From Hondaea fermentalgiana (Eukaryota > Sar > Bigyra > Thraustochytrida > Thraustochytriidae), in contig NPFB01000143.1 in the NCBI GenBank assembly GCA_014084085.1, positions 1-30,932 on the forward strand: DNA of 30,932 bases, read 5' to 3'. The notes beneath the pieces are model-generated. The model did not search any database. It saw nothing but the letters and a program-made list of their open reading frames with translations, and was not told the origin of the DNA. This document shows positions 15,703 through 25,500 of this stretch, in pieces. Within the stretch, counting starts at the first letter, position 1, and every line of letters starts with the position of its first letter. The position numbers and the translations under genes were made by a program.

Positions 15703-16980
15703 TCAGGCGTAAAAATTATCGTCAAAAGAAAGCGGGTTTGACTGACTGTGAGTCACTTGCTGCGGCTGGCGATGCTCGTCAAAGGAAAGTCGGCGCTCGT
15801 GCTTGCTCTCCTGTTCGTCCAAGGATGCACTTGTTGAATGCTGAGCCTCGTTCGTGTCGTCCAGATTCGCAGTGTCTGGTAAAGGGTTTGCGTGAATGCC
15901 TCCCTCATCGGCCGGCCCTTGTGGCGCAGCAGTAGTCGCAACGCTGACTGCGGCGGTAGCCGCGCCTTGCGCCACTGCAGCGCCAAGAGAAGCGTTCAAG
16001 GTGGAAGACGCATTCGACATGGCTACGGCCCCGGGGGTGGTCTCGGCCACAGACATGTGTGAGGCATCGTTATAGTCTGGCGCGGCAAGGGGACGATTCA
16101 CGCAACGCCGTTCTCTGCGATCAAAATGGCGGAGGGTCTCTGGGTCACAGACTGCCCGGAGCCGTTTCAGACGCGATCGCAAGAGGTTATTCTCGGACTC
16201 CACATAAGCAAGTTGTTCTTGCAGCTCAACAATGTTTTTTTGCCCGCGTGCCTTGAGCTCACGGCAGTCTTCGGGAGCATGAGTGGTGCAGAATTTTCGG
16301 CGCGTCGACGCGTGTACGAGGGCTGCCCGATTGTTACACGAGAGCACCGAACAGGTACGTTTGCTAAGATTAACTGCGCCATCCTCTTTGTGTTGGCTAC
16401 ACCATTGCCTTCGCTTGCCTGGGTGGCCAAAGGTTGCCTGCTTGCTGCAAGAGTGGACTTCGCACAGTGACGCGCCTTTGATAAAGGCACCAGGGGGTTT
16501 GTGCGAGGCACACCAGCGCTTCTTGGCGCCATCCACCGTATACGAAGCATGCTTGCTACATGCCGGTTCCTCGCAAAAGTGGGACTGGAATGAGTGCGAA
16601 CCGGGGAGTCGATGCTGTGCGCACCACCGATACTTTTTCATGTCGTCTCCGAAGGAGGCGCGCTTGCTGCAACCAGGAAGTTCGCAGATTGCACCTTTAC
16701 GCGCAGGTCGTTGTCGCTTGCGGCGTCGAACCTGGTCCTCGTTTCCGTCTTGCCTCTGCAGTGGGCCTCGCCCTCGTTGCGCCCGCTGGTCTTCTTGTTC
16801 TACCTCCTCGTCGATGGCTTCTTCGTGTCTGGTCTGCGAATCGTGTTGTCCTTCGATACTGTTTTCGTGGTCGTCCTCAAGGTCTTCTCCAAGCTGGCTG
16901 CCGTGTGGCGGCAGGTCGAGCTCGTCGTGCACATGCTGTTGCTGCTGCCGCTGCTGCTGCTGCTGCTGTTCCTGCTGCAT
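15703..16980 (-). CDS. EsV-1-7 Cys/His repeat protein with leucine zipper
   Basis: EsV-1-7 repeats are short presumed zinc-binding Cys/His units first named from an Ectocarpus virus gene and known from the brown-algal regulator IMMEDIATE UPRIGHT. From ATG 16980 the protein has 425 residues: polyQ (2-15), an acidic stretch (32-64), a basic cluster (RRRKRQRPARK, 85-95), then four repeats with ligands C99-C104-C120-H123, C136-C141-C157-H160, C173-C178-C194-H197 and C210-C215-C231-H234. The spacing is C-x4-C-x15-C-x2-H with an exact 37-residue period. A heptad helix follows (about 248-276, with Ile250, Leu253, Leu257, Val260, Asn264, Leu267, Leu271, Leu274), like a short zipper with a buried Asn. 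The rest is Ala/Ser-rich. The frame is open upstream to 17271 without another ATG, so a 5' exon may be missing; an ATGGCA at about 17153 before an AG|GTGACC donor is one candidate. Nuclear DNA- or RNA-binding is an inference. Confidence 0.8.
   Translation of the reverse strand: MQQEQQQQQQRQQQQHVHDELDLPPHGSQLGEDLEDDHENSIEGQHDSQTRHEEAIDEEVEQEDQRAQRGRGPLQRQDGNEDQVRRRKRQRPARKGAICELPGCSKRASFGDDMKKYRWCAQHRLPGSHSFQSHFCEEPACSKHASYTVDGAKKRWCASHKPPGAFIKGASLCEVHSCSKQATFGHPGKRRQWCSQHKEDGAVNLSKRTCSVLSCNNRAALVHASTRRKFCTTHAPEDCRELKARGQKNIVELQEQLAYVESENNLLRSRLKRLRAVCDPETLRHFDRRERRCVNRPLAAPDYNDASHMSVAETTPGAVAMSNASSTLNASLGAAVAQGAATAAVSVATTAAPQGPADEGGIHANPLPDTANLDDTNEAQHSTSASLDEQESKHERRLSFDEHRQPQQVTHSQSNPLSFDDNFYA
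16931..16980 (-). repeat. CAG repeat encoding polyQ at the EsV-1-7 protein N-terminus
   Basis: On the coding strand CAG/CAA codons give a near-continuous Gln run with one Glu and one Arg directly after the start codon. Confidence 0.85.
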
Positions 16981-18629
16981 TATTCTGGGCGCGCAGGGTA
17001 CGCGCGCGTGACCGAGGACGGGGCCCGCGCCCTGCGCCTGCGTCAGCGCGACCTGCCCTGTGGCTTGGTCAAGCTGTGACTGCTCGTCGCTGCCGGGGTC
17101 CACCACTGTTGGTGACCGAGGGTCACCTCGGCTTTTTGCGGTCTGCCATGGACGCGATGCACCCACGTCGAGGCCACCTCCTTGCCTTTTGATCAGTATA
17201 GAGCAGGCCGGCGGGCGACCATGAGCTCCCAAAGAGCCACGTTCTCTGCTTCTCGCCTGGGTGCGTGGCAAGTCTGCAAGGCGCCCAGGAGGACTCTGGG
17301 CCCAAGCTGCTCATGACGAACAATGCGAGCGTCAGTGATCAGGATCATTTTCCCGAGCGCGAGCTGCACTGCTGCTGACAGACAGCGAGGCTTATCGACT
17401 CGAAGAGTGTCTTTGCCGTCGCCATGACAGCAAGCTTGAGGCTTGAGGCCCTAGCCGCCCACGATGGCCAGTCAGCCATCCAGTTAGCCAGACGTGGTAT
17501 CGTGAGATCAGCTATACGCTTCTCGCGAACCGGGTCGGTTTGGCTTGACTGCCAATTTGAACACAGACTCGGCGACTGAAGGAGAGTCCGCGAGGCGCGG
17601 TGAATATCTGCTACGGTGGCCGGAAATCGTCGAGGGTTGCAGCAGCCGGATAATACGGCAGCTCTTTTGGAGCTCATTGTCGTTCCGGTGATGAACTCTT
17701 CTACTTTCCTAGAGCCGCTTCCACGCTCTGCTGGAGTCAAGCTCACCTCCCAGTCAGCTGGCTTCGAATTGGCTTCATTGACCGCGCGCACCCTCGAAAT
17801 AAAGTATTACGTAGTTGCGCCTGTTCCAACTTGGTCGTAATCTCGCGCACGCGCTCGGACATTATCAGGCAGGCCAGCTTGACCAGGAGCAGCAGCCATT
17901 AAATGAACCCTGACCAATGCTGAATTTCCAACGGGTATATATGATGGGCGCAAGCTCCAGCAGTTCTACTACCACAATTCTACCCGCTGTCCACAGAAAC
18001 GCAGCCGGGCTGCTTGGTTAATTCCTCTGCTTTACTAACCGACATTACCGCTTCGCCATGAACTGCGCTGCTTCTGCGTCTCCATCGCAAGCTTGCAGCC
18101 ACCTTCGACCGCTTCCTCAATGACGTGCCTGCTGACGGTCTCCGACGCCCCAAAGCCAGATCAGGTTCGGCCGTTTCAGACAGCAGGCCGTCACCGGGCC
18201 AAGACCTATTATTCACATTCAATAACAAGCGCGTGCGCGCGCGCCTGTGTTTGTGAGTTTGTCATGTCCGTTGGGCTTTATTAGAGGCCCCGCAGGCAAC
18301 ATGATGCGGCTGGAACTTTAGTCCCCAGTCCCAGCGCCTGCCCGACCGACTTCGGAAGGCTCCGATAGCGAGAGCGACAGCGAGCCACTGCTCATTTATC
18401 CGTCTCACAGTCAGTGCTGCTGCCATGGCTGCTGCTGCTCGCAGTTTCCATAGCTTTTAAGAGCCACCGGGTCCAAGTCACGTCGCCGGTGGGGCACACG
18501 ACGCGCAAAGTGCCGCGACCGTACGCATACTTTCGCACGGGCCGGCACGGGATCGCTCGCTCTCAGGCTGGCTGGACCAGGGCGCGTGGGCGTGCGCGCC
18601 GCAGCCGCGCTGCGCCTGGACACGACTCG

Positions 18630-18669
18630 GTCAATCAATCAATCAATCACAGGCAATCAAAATCAATCC
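18630..18669. repeat. (TCAA)n microsatellite
   Basis: Four perfect TCAA units are followed by a broken second cluster (CAATCAAAATCAATCC). Confidence 0.85.
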
Positions 18670-19569
18670 AATTTTCCCCCTGCAGATCAGTGGTGAAAGG
18701 CAAAGTCTGAATCGTCGAGTGCGAGCTGGCTAGTTCCTTGGCTGGTGCCTGCTGCGGCCAGCGAGCGTGCAGTGTTCTTTCTTGATGGCTCCGCCGGCAG
18801 CGGCCAATGGAGAATGAAAGCCATTTCCCTCTCTTTCAAACATTGTCATGATGGTTGTTGGTTGCCTGTTGCAAGAATAAACCGACCCGCCATGATGCAA
18901 AACCCGCAGCAGCCGCCACTGCCACTGCACGAGGAGAGGGGGAGTGGTACGTGTGTGGGGATCCACTTGGCAAACCCGTCGCGCACGCGCACTAGGACTT
19001 TATATGTTTTACAGTAGCCATGAGGTGTCTTCGACGGGACGCGCTTTTTCGCTCCCCTCGGCTCTCCTCCGTTTCCACTGCGCAATTTTCCCAACACTGC
19101 GGGTGTGTGCGTGTTAAGAAGTACGCGTAAGTACCCGCGACGCTCAGGGCGCTTTTGAAGTTCCGTGATTCCTTTCGCGACCACAACGCCACACTGTCAG
19201 CCACCGCAGCCTCTAACAGTAAGTCGCCGCAACACACGCCCGCGCGGCTGCCTCCTCTTCACTCTCCATCAACCACTGGCCAGCCCACCATCCAGCCTGT
19301 GCAGGCCTGCTGGACGCTCAGCCTGCAAGCAGCGGAAAGAAAAAAATGGACACTAAAAATTGCTGAGTGCCCTCCCCGCTCAAGCCCACAAGATAGGAAA
19401 AAAGGGGGTGGGGGGGGCAGCGGCCACCGGGAAATCCCGGGTGGGGAGTGGGAGAATCACGGTGGCCGAAGAAGGAGGGGGGGGGTGGCCAGTAGTGGAG
19501 AGGAGGAGGGCCCTTGCGAAACCAGCCACCCACGCAGGCGGGCAGCCTGCTGCAGCTGGCTGGCTGGTC

Positions 19570-19640
19570 AGACTGTCGGTCTGTCCGTCCGTTCGTCCGT
19601 CCGTCTGTCTGACTGACTGTCTGTCTGCGTGTCGATGTGC
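19570..19640. repeat. (GTCT/GTCC)n tetranucleotide array
   Basis: This is a compound array of GTCT, GTCC, TTCG and GACT units over about 70 bp; a G-rich run (GGGGGTGGGG-like) lies 170 bp to its left. Confidence 0.85.
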
Positions 19641-20082
19641 CTGTCGCAGTCGCGCGACCGACCCGGCCTGCCCTTGCCTTCCGGCCGCGGCGCGCAGCGG
19701 AGGCCTCAAAATCGAGGCTCGCGACCTGTCGTCTCACGGCCGAGGAAGGAAGTTTGAAAGAAACCTTGAAAAAAGAAATTCTTTTGAAAGAAGTCTGGAC
19801 ATGGAGGGAAAGCAAGAAGGCCCCGTGCGCCGCAGAACTTCAGACGCTGCTGCTGCGTGCTGCGACGCCGGCAGCCAGACGCTTTGCTGCCGCGGGCGGG
19901 AGAAGCGAAGGGAGGGGCTGCGAGCGGGTGGTGAACGGGCCGACCGAGCGGTGGACCGTGCGGCCAGTGGCGGGCGGGCGAGTGGTGCATCAATCGCAGC
20001 CGGTCGATCAATCGATCGGCCAGGAAGTGCGCGACCGGCGCCGGCTTGATTTGCAATTTCGAAAGTGCGTTTGTCAAAACAG

Positions 20083-20123
20083 TGAATTTGAACTTGGATT
20101 TGAATTTGAATTTGAATTTGAAA
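20083..20123. repeat. (TTTGAA)n hexanucleotide repeat
   Basis: Six near-perfect units of TTTGAA stand in otherwise GC-rich DNA. A weaker TTCAA-type patch lies at about 10040-10130. Confidence 0.9.
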
Positions 20124-20343
20124 CCAGCCGCCGGCCTCTGCCTGCCAGACAGACGACCAGAGAAGCAAAGCTCGAAAGAGCACGTGGGAGAGCGCGCTTC
20201 AAAGACGCAGCGGCGGCGGCAGCGGCGGCAGCGTTAGCGGCATCGGCGTCGCGCGCGGAACCCGAGGCTAGAGAGGAAGTCGGCTTGGGGAACAGCCAGA
20301 CGTGCCGGTCATCCTGCAGGCCTTGATCCACCCATCCAACCAG

Positions 20344-20372
20344 AGGCGAGGCAAGGCGAGGCAAGGTGAGGC
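20344..20372. repeat. (GAGGCAAGGC)n short tandem repeat
   Basis: Three imperfect copies of a decamer based on GGCGAGGCAA lie in the sulfotransferase 5' flank. Confidence 0.75.
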
Positions 20373-20401
20373 TTGCTTGCCTTGGTGTCCGTCGTTCGCC
20401 C

Positions 20402-20452
20402 GTGCAGCCTTGGTGTTCGTTCGTCCGTTCGTCCGCTCGTCCGCTCGTCCTC
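20402..20452. repeat. (TTCGTCCG)n octamer array
   Basis: Five or more imperfect copies of GTTCGTCC/GCTCGTCC stand in the sulfotransferase 5' flank, about 125 bp before the ATG. Confidence 0.8.
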
Positions 20453-20522
20453 TTGGCGGGCGAGCGAGCAAGCGAGCGCTGCGCAGTGACGCGAAGCGGG
20501 CCCCCCTTCCCTGATCCGTGAC

Positions 20523-20560
20523 CAGGCGAGGCCAGACCAGGCCAGACCAGGCCAGTCCAG
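20523..20560. repeat. (CCAGACCAGG)n decamer repeat next to a start codon
   Basis: Three to four copies of a CCAGACCAGG-like decamer end about 16 bp before the sulfotransferase ATG. Confidence 0.8.
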
Positions 20561-20576
20561 CCAAGACCCAACCAAC

Positions 20577-21989
20577 ATGAAACAGCGACGTGCGCGCGAC
20601 GAAGAAGAAAAGGCAAGGGCGCAGGTCACGGCGCGCACATTATGGTGCGTGCTCGGCGCCATCCTCGCGACAGCCTTCATCACTCTCGTGGCAAGTGTGG
20701 AGAGCAACCGAAAAGGAGTCCTGGGCAGCGGTCTTGCCGATGGAAATGTTCTCGTCGTCGCCATGGAGCGCCGTGAGATTGAAAACAGTTTTGATAGCGA
20801 GGAAATCGCAGAACGCAAATACCGAGATGAACTCAAGGAGGAGGTCCTCGAAGTGGCCGGCGAGGAGGCAGCTGCGGACCTCGACAGTTATGAACAGGAG
20901 AGCTCCATTGCGGAGCTCGAGGCGGACGCCTTAGAGAACTACAACCGCCTTGTCGGCGAGGGCCCGCAAGAAGAACCGCCACTCTTTACCTCGCCAGAGG
21001 AGGCTCGCCTTCGCAAGCTGGCGCTCGAAGAGCTCTTGGCAGCGGGGGCACACAGTACCTTTTCTCTTTTTCAATCTGAGGTTCCGCCACCAAAACTCAT
21101 CTTCTCCAAGCTCCACAAGGTCGGAGGCACTAGTCTAGCGCTCGCACTGCACAATGTCACACAATTCTACAATCTCAAGGGCGGACCCACGCGCGGCTTC
21201 TTTGTAAGCTACAAGCCGGGCAGGTGCCGCCACAGAAGTTTTGACCTCTTTTATCAGCACGCCTGGCGCGCAAAGTGGATGACGGACTGCCTTCCTGGCG
21301 CTGCAATGGTCACCATCGTGCGCGAGCCCGTGAGCCGCTACATTTCCCATGGCACCTGGTACGACAATCGCCGCTACTTCATCGAGTACCCCGACGAGCA
21401 GTGCGACTACACTCGATCCGACCACCGCAAACCCATTGGGGGCAGAAAGTATGTTTGCAATGACGACGCTCTTCGTAAGAACGTCACCTTTGCTACGCTG
21501 CTTAGACGTATCAGTGAAAAGCCGAACAGGCCCAAGGCCTGTGGCGAGTCCTGCACTTGGCTCACCAAGCCTCGCAGCGCGGACCCAGCGGATGCCATTC
21601 GCGCTCTCGACCAAGACTATCACCTCTTCACCACGACAGAGCACCTCGATGACTTTATGGTCATGCTGGCGCTTCGCTTTGGTTGGTCACTCGACACAAT
21701 GCTCTACGAAAAGTGCAAGGATCAGGGCAAGGTCAAAATCTCGCAACGTGATCTCGTGGGTGAACACCAGTGGGCTTTGGACAAGATCAATCTCATCACC
21801 ACCGAGGAGCGAAAGGTCTACGAGTTTGCCAAGCAAAGGTTTGAGGGCTTTCTGGCCGAGCTCGGCCCCGGCTTCAAGGGCATTGTTAAGATTTTTAAGG
21901 ACAAGCTCGCAGCATTCCACGCGATGAAAAAGGCGGAGAGAAATGGCAGCCCACGCTGGCTTCCCCACCCCTCCGTGATGATGTGCTGA
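20577..21989 (+). CDS. Golgi-type (type II membrane) carbohydrate sulfotransferase
   Basis: These enzymes move sulfate from PAPS to sugar hydroxyls on glycans in the Golgi lumen. The intronless frame encodes 470 residues. A short basic cytoplasmic end (1-20) precedes one signal-anchor helix (about 21-40), then an acidic, probably helical stem (about 60-160). The catalytic domain opens with the 5'-phosphosulfate loop SKLHKVGGTS (177-186, with Lys181 and Thr185) and carries the 3'-phosphate site VTIVREPVSRY (245-255, with Arg249 and Ser253). Several Cys in the luminal part could form disulfides. This layout is that of the membrane-bound sulfotransferase families related to heparan-sulfate 2-O and galactose 3-O enzymes; the acceptor sugar cannot be read from the sequence. 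It is convergent with the myotubularin gene, 560 bp away. Confidence 0.88.
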   Translation: MKQRRARDEEEKARAQVTARTLWCVLGAILATAFITLVASVESNRKGVLGSGLADGNVLVVAMERREIENSFDSEEIAERKYRDELKEEVLEVAGEEAAADLDSYEQESSIAELEADALENYNRLVGEGPQEEPPLFTSPEEARLRKLALEELLAAGAHSTFSLFQSEVPPPKLIFSKLHKVGGTSLALALHNVTQFYNLKGGPTRGFFVSYKPGRCRHRSFDLFYQHAWRAKWMTDCLPGAAMVTIVREPVSRYISHGTWYDNRRYFIEYPDEQCDYTRSDHRKPIGGRKYVCNDDALRKNVTFATLLRRISEKPNRPKACGESCTWLTKPRSADPADAIRALDQDYHLFTTTEHLDDFMVMLALRFGWSLDTMLYEKCKDQGKVKISQRDLVGEHQWALDKINLITTEERKVYEFAKQRFEGFLAELGPGFKGIVKIFKDKLAAFHAMKKAERNGSPRWLPHPSVMMC

Positions 21990-22550
21990 CGTCCGCATGC
22001 TTTTGCGCATATCTATATTTCATGTGACTTGGGCCCTTTCGTGCAAGGCCCCTCGCAAGTCATTATATGCACGCCTCTTCATTCTCTTTCCTTTTCTTCC
22101 TCAACACCGAGACCATCAAAATTAGCCCGAGCAATTTTCCACCAAAACCAGTCAAGCAATAAGGCAATTTTCTCTTCTTTGTCTTTTTTTGAAGAAACCT
22201 TTGCGTCACCCCGCCCGTCTCTCGGTTTACTTTGCATGCAATACATTTCTTTCTCAATCCCATAAATAAGTATGCGGTATCCTCGGCGTGCAGTCATCGG
22301 CTCATCCCGCTACGCGGCTGCCTTAGCGGCGAACTCAATAATGGAGGGTCTCGCCACAAACTTGAGGTCACATGACTTTCAAACGCCCGCTTCGGTATGA
22401 TACTGTTCTTGTACAAAGCTTACTCTCCTCTGCACCGCCGTCTCTCGTGACCATCACCTCCGCTGCTTCTATGACAACCCGTAATTTGGTTTCAAAAAAG
22501 ATCTGCAAGACAAGATCGAGAAGCGGGGCTCTGCATGAGCTGATTTTCCA
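21990..22550. other. Convergent spacer between sulfotransferase and myotubularin genes
   Basis: These 561 bp hold the 3' flanks of two converging genes. The DNA is pyrimidine-rich and more AT-rich than its surroundings. I see no further gene, and no canonical AATAAA signal close to either stop codon. Confidence 0.5.
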
Positions 22551-25500
22551 TCATGGTTGAAGTGGTGCGAGTTGTGAGTCACTTTGCGCACGCGCAACGA
22601 TCATTGGAGAGCTCTCGGAGTCCTCTGCGCCAAAAGGCTCCGCTTTGAAAGTCCCAACTGCATCGGAGCCGCCTTCAGCTTCGGCTTCGACATCGACGTC
22701 ATCGGCATCTTGAGCAAATCCCTCGTCGACGCTCTTCGAATTGCTATTTTCATTTTCGTTGACCTGGGCTTCGCTGCTGTCTCTGCTTTCGCATCCGCTA
22801 CCCTCCTTGTCGCCATCGCCGCTGTTACTGTCGCTCTTGCTGAAAGATTTGGGGCCACGTTCGTTTTTGGATTTCCTGTCAGAAGTGAGATAAGATAAGG
22901 AGCCCCTTGCTGCGCGCGCATCGCGGAGAGACCCTTGGGCGTCGTCAAGAGAAGTATTGATCATGAGTTCCACAAGGGAACCTTGGCGCTTCGAGGGGCT
23001 TGAAGTTTTATGCGTACCACTGGCTTTGTGTTTCGCCATCAAATTCGAGGCCTCGAGGGTTGCAGCCGCGGGAAACTCGTGCACTTCCGACGGCATGCTC
23101 GCAAGATCCTCATCGCGGCATGTCTGGTCATAGCGAAGAAAATATGCCCGCCAAAGTTGAAGATTTTTGGTGCCAAAGGCTGGACGCAAGGTTGCGCTCG
23201 CTGTTTGGGAGTCAGCCTGGTACACGGGGTTCTCAAATCGCCCTGGATCCTGCAACAGATCATCCCACGCGCAATATGAAGTGAGAGGGAGCTGATGATC
23301 AAGTGCTTCCTTGCGTGTGTTCACAAGAAAATTGCCAAATTGAGCCGAGTACACACGATCCAAAATCGTCACGAGCAGGCCCTCGCTAAACTCGAACGCG
23401 GCAGGAAACTGGTGCAGGAGCTGCGACACGCAGTCCATAAATTGTACAAAGACCGGGGCTACGTGTGAGGAAGAAGCTTCGATAACCTCCCGGGTGGAAT
23501 TGGATCCGGGAGGGGCCCCTGTGCCGTATCGCGTGCGAAAAGCATGACCCACCGAAAGCCAATCCTTTTCCACAAGGGAAACGAAGCCACGAAGCGTGCG
23601 GTAATAGCCATCCATGCAGAGGACGGCGAGCGAGACGATTTGAGCTGTGCGATCCCAGCCGTCGGAGCAATGCACGAGGACAGACTTGCGCTCATCTTTC
23701 ACAATCTGGACCACTCTGCAAGAAGCGCGGAGAATGTATGAGAGAAGGTGCATCCAGCGCGAGTCCGCCAGCCTTGTCAGCCATTGGATTTCAAACTCTA
23801 CCGCCTCCTCGTCGTCGAGCTCAAAGGCCCCTGGGTGCATGTGCGCATCAGCCAGAACAAACTTGCCGTGAGGGCCAAGCACGAATTTTCGCTGCTGCTT
23901 GAGACGATGACCCACGAGGCGCTTGAGCTTATTCATGCTTGCGCGCACAGTCTTGGTATTCTCCAGGTTCATAAATTCAATGGAGACCGGACTTTGGCCC
24001 GTGTGACTGTTATAGTTGGCAATGTCCTCAAAGCCGCCGCCAGCCTTGATACGGTTGGCGCTTGCGTTTGATGGCGGACGCGCATCTACAATGACGAGGC
24101 CTGACTTGGCTGTCAATGCTATTTCCCGAATCAGCTTCTCGTCGGCGATTGAACGCCGGTACCAGGGTCCTGACTTGGGCTGACTGCAGCGGCAAATCGA
24201 AACGTGATGCTCTGGGTCAATCCATGAGAGAATCGGGATGCGACGACGGATACGAAAGTCTGCCACGAGACGAAGCTCTGTATCGCTCACTTTAGTGGGC
24301 ACGGCAAGGAAACGTGGGTACGAAGCGCAAAGAGCAAATGACTGATTCACGGTCGAGACGCGCCAATTTGGGTTGTCCCCCACGAGCCGCTCAAGCTCGG
24401 CATGATCGTCTACATGGCACTCAAGACAGCACCCTGAGAATGAAAGAAGATCGTCCCCACGGGGCGGGGGATCCACGATCGAGTATTTGAGAACGCAGGC
24501 AAATACTTCGTGATGCTTAAAAGACGTAGCGGCTGGGAAGCTCAGCCGCACGAGCGCGTGCTCGAGCTCATGAAATGTAGAGAAGCGCTGCTCCGAAACC
24601 ATTCCAAGCACGACGAGGCGTACGAACCGTAGGTTTTTACAATAAATGTTCAAAATGCCCGCCTCGCATACGTCGTTGAGCAGAATCTCGATGCGCTCGA
24701 TGGACATGAGCGGGATGCACGCTACGGCGCGCCCGGATGACTCGGGGCTGAAGATGATCAATTGAAATGTTGTCAGCATAACGCTGGCCTGCGGCTCATT
24801 TTCAAACCAGATCCGCTCAAAATGACCCACAAGCTTCTCGCCCGGGAGCATCCAGGAAGAGGTTGATGAGCCGGGCATCGCAGGGCCTGACGCCGAGCCG
24901 GAGGCCGTCACGAAAGCGGTGCTGGCAGGATCGCCTTTGCGCGACGCGCGCGTGGCTCCCGTGACCGCGTTCACGGGCGCTGGTCCATTCTGAGGCCCTT
25001 TCTTGGCCTCCAATTCCTGAAAACAGTTCTTGCAAATACGGACTGGTGCGGAGTCAGGCTCGAGAACAGCGCGGAACTGCGAGCACGCATTGCAGAAAAC
25101 CATTCCGCATTTGCGGCAGTGGTGCTTTGTCCAATTTGGTGCCATCCACCAGAACTTCGTCTTGCATCCATAACACTCGGGAGCGAAGTTTTTGGGAAGC
25201 CACGAGGTGGCAGAATCGCTAAAGTGCTGAAGCCGCCGCCGGTCTGAGGTTCGCGCTGATGACTTGGCCCCGGGCTGGTCGATTCGCTTGGGTGGATCAA
25301 AAGGCGACTGGTGCGGCTTGCTTGGTGATGCAGGCGCAGGATAAGACCCAGTCAATGACACTTTTCGCTGATGGACTGACGGCTTGCGCTCTCGCGAGGA
25401 CGTTTTGGGATGCCGCAGGTTTCCAATACCAAACTTGCCCGAGGTTTGCCGAATCACACTCGACCCAAACTTTGCAGAGGCCCCACGTCCAGCATCGTCA

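Larger units (their letters stand above)
16981..20576. other. 3.6-kb gene-poor, repeat-rich interval
   Basis: This is the longest stretch without a supported gene. Immediately left it is the 5' flank of the EsV-1-7 gene. A 148-codon minus-strand frame at 17345-17791 has mixed composition and no recognisable motif. Plus-strand frames between 19155 and 20326 are low-complexity and follow simple repeats. Repeats at 18630-18669, 19570-19640, 20083-20123, 20344-20372, 20402-20452 and 20523-20560 are listed separately. The right 1.5 kb is presumably the promoter and 5' UTR of the sulfotransferase gene. An isolated TATATATG at about 17936 has no gene in reach. Confidence 0.5.

Noticed and set aside
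16283..17192. Cys-rich plus-strand frames opposite the EsV-1-7 gene
   Set aside because: The Cys runs come from the antisense reading of CAG-encoded polyQ and of the true Cys/His repeats.
17345..17791. 148-codon minus-strand frame
   Set aside because: It has ordinary composition but no motif, no splice partner and no relation to neighbours; not enough to call a gene.
17934..17944. TATATATG as a TATA box
   Set aside because: There is no start codon of a supported gene within a reasonable distance on either strand.
19155..20326. Several plus-strand frames of 150-230 codons upstream of the sulfotransferase
   Set aside because: They are composed of translated simple repeats (for example Glu-Phe from TTTGAA) and overlap each other in all frames.
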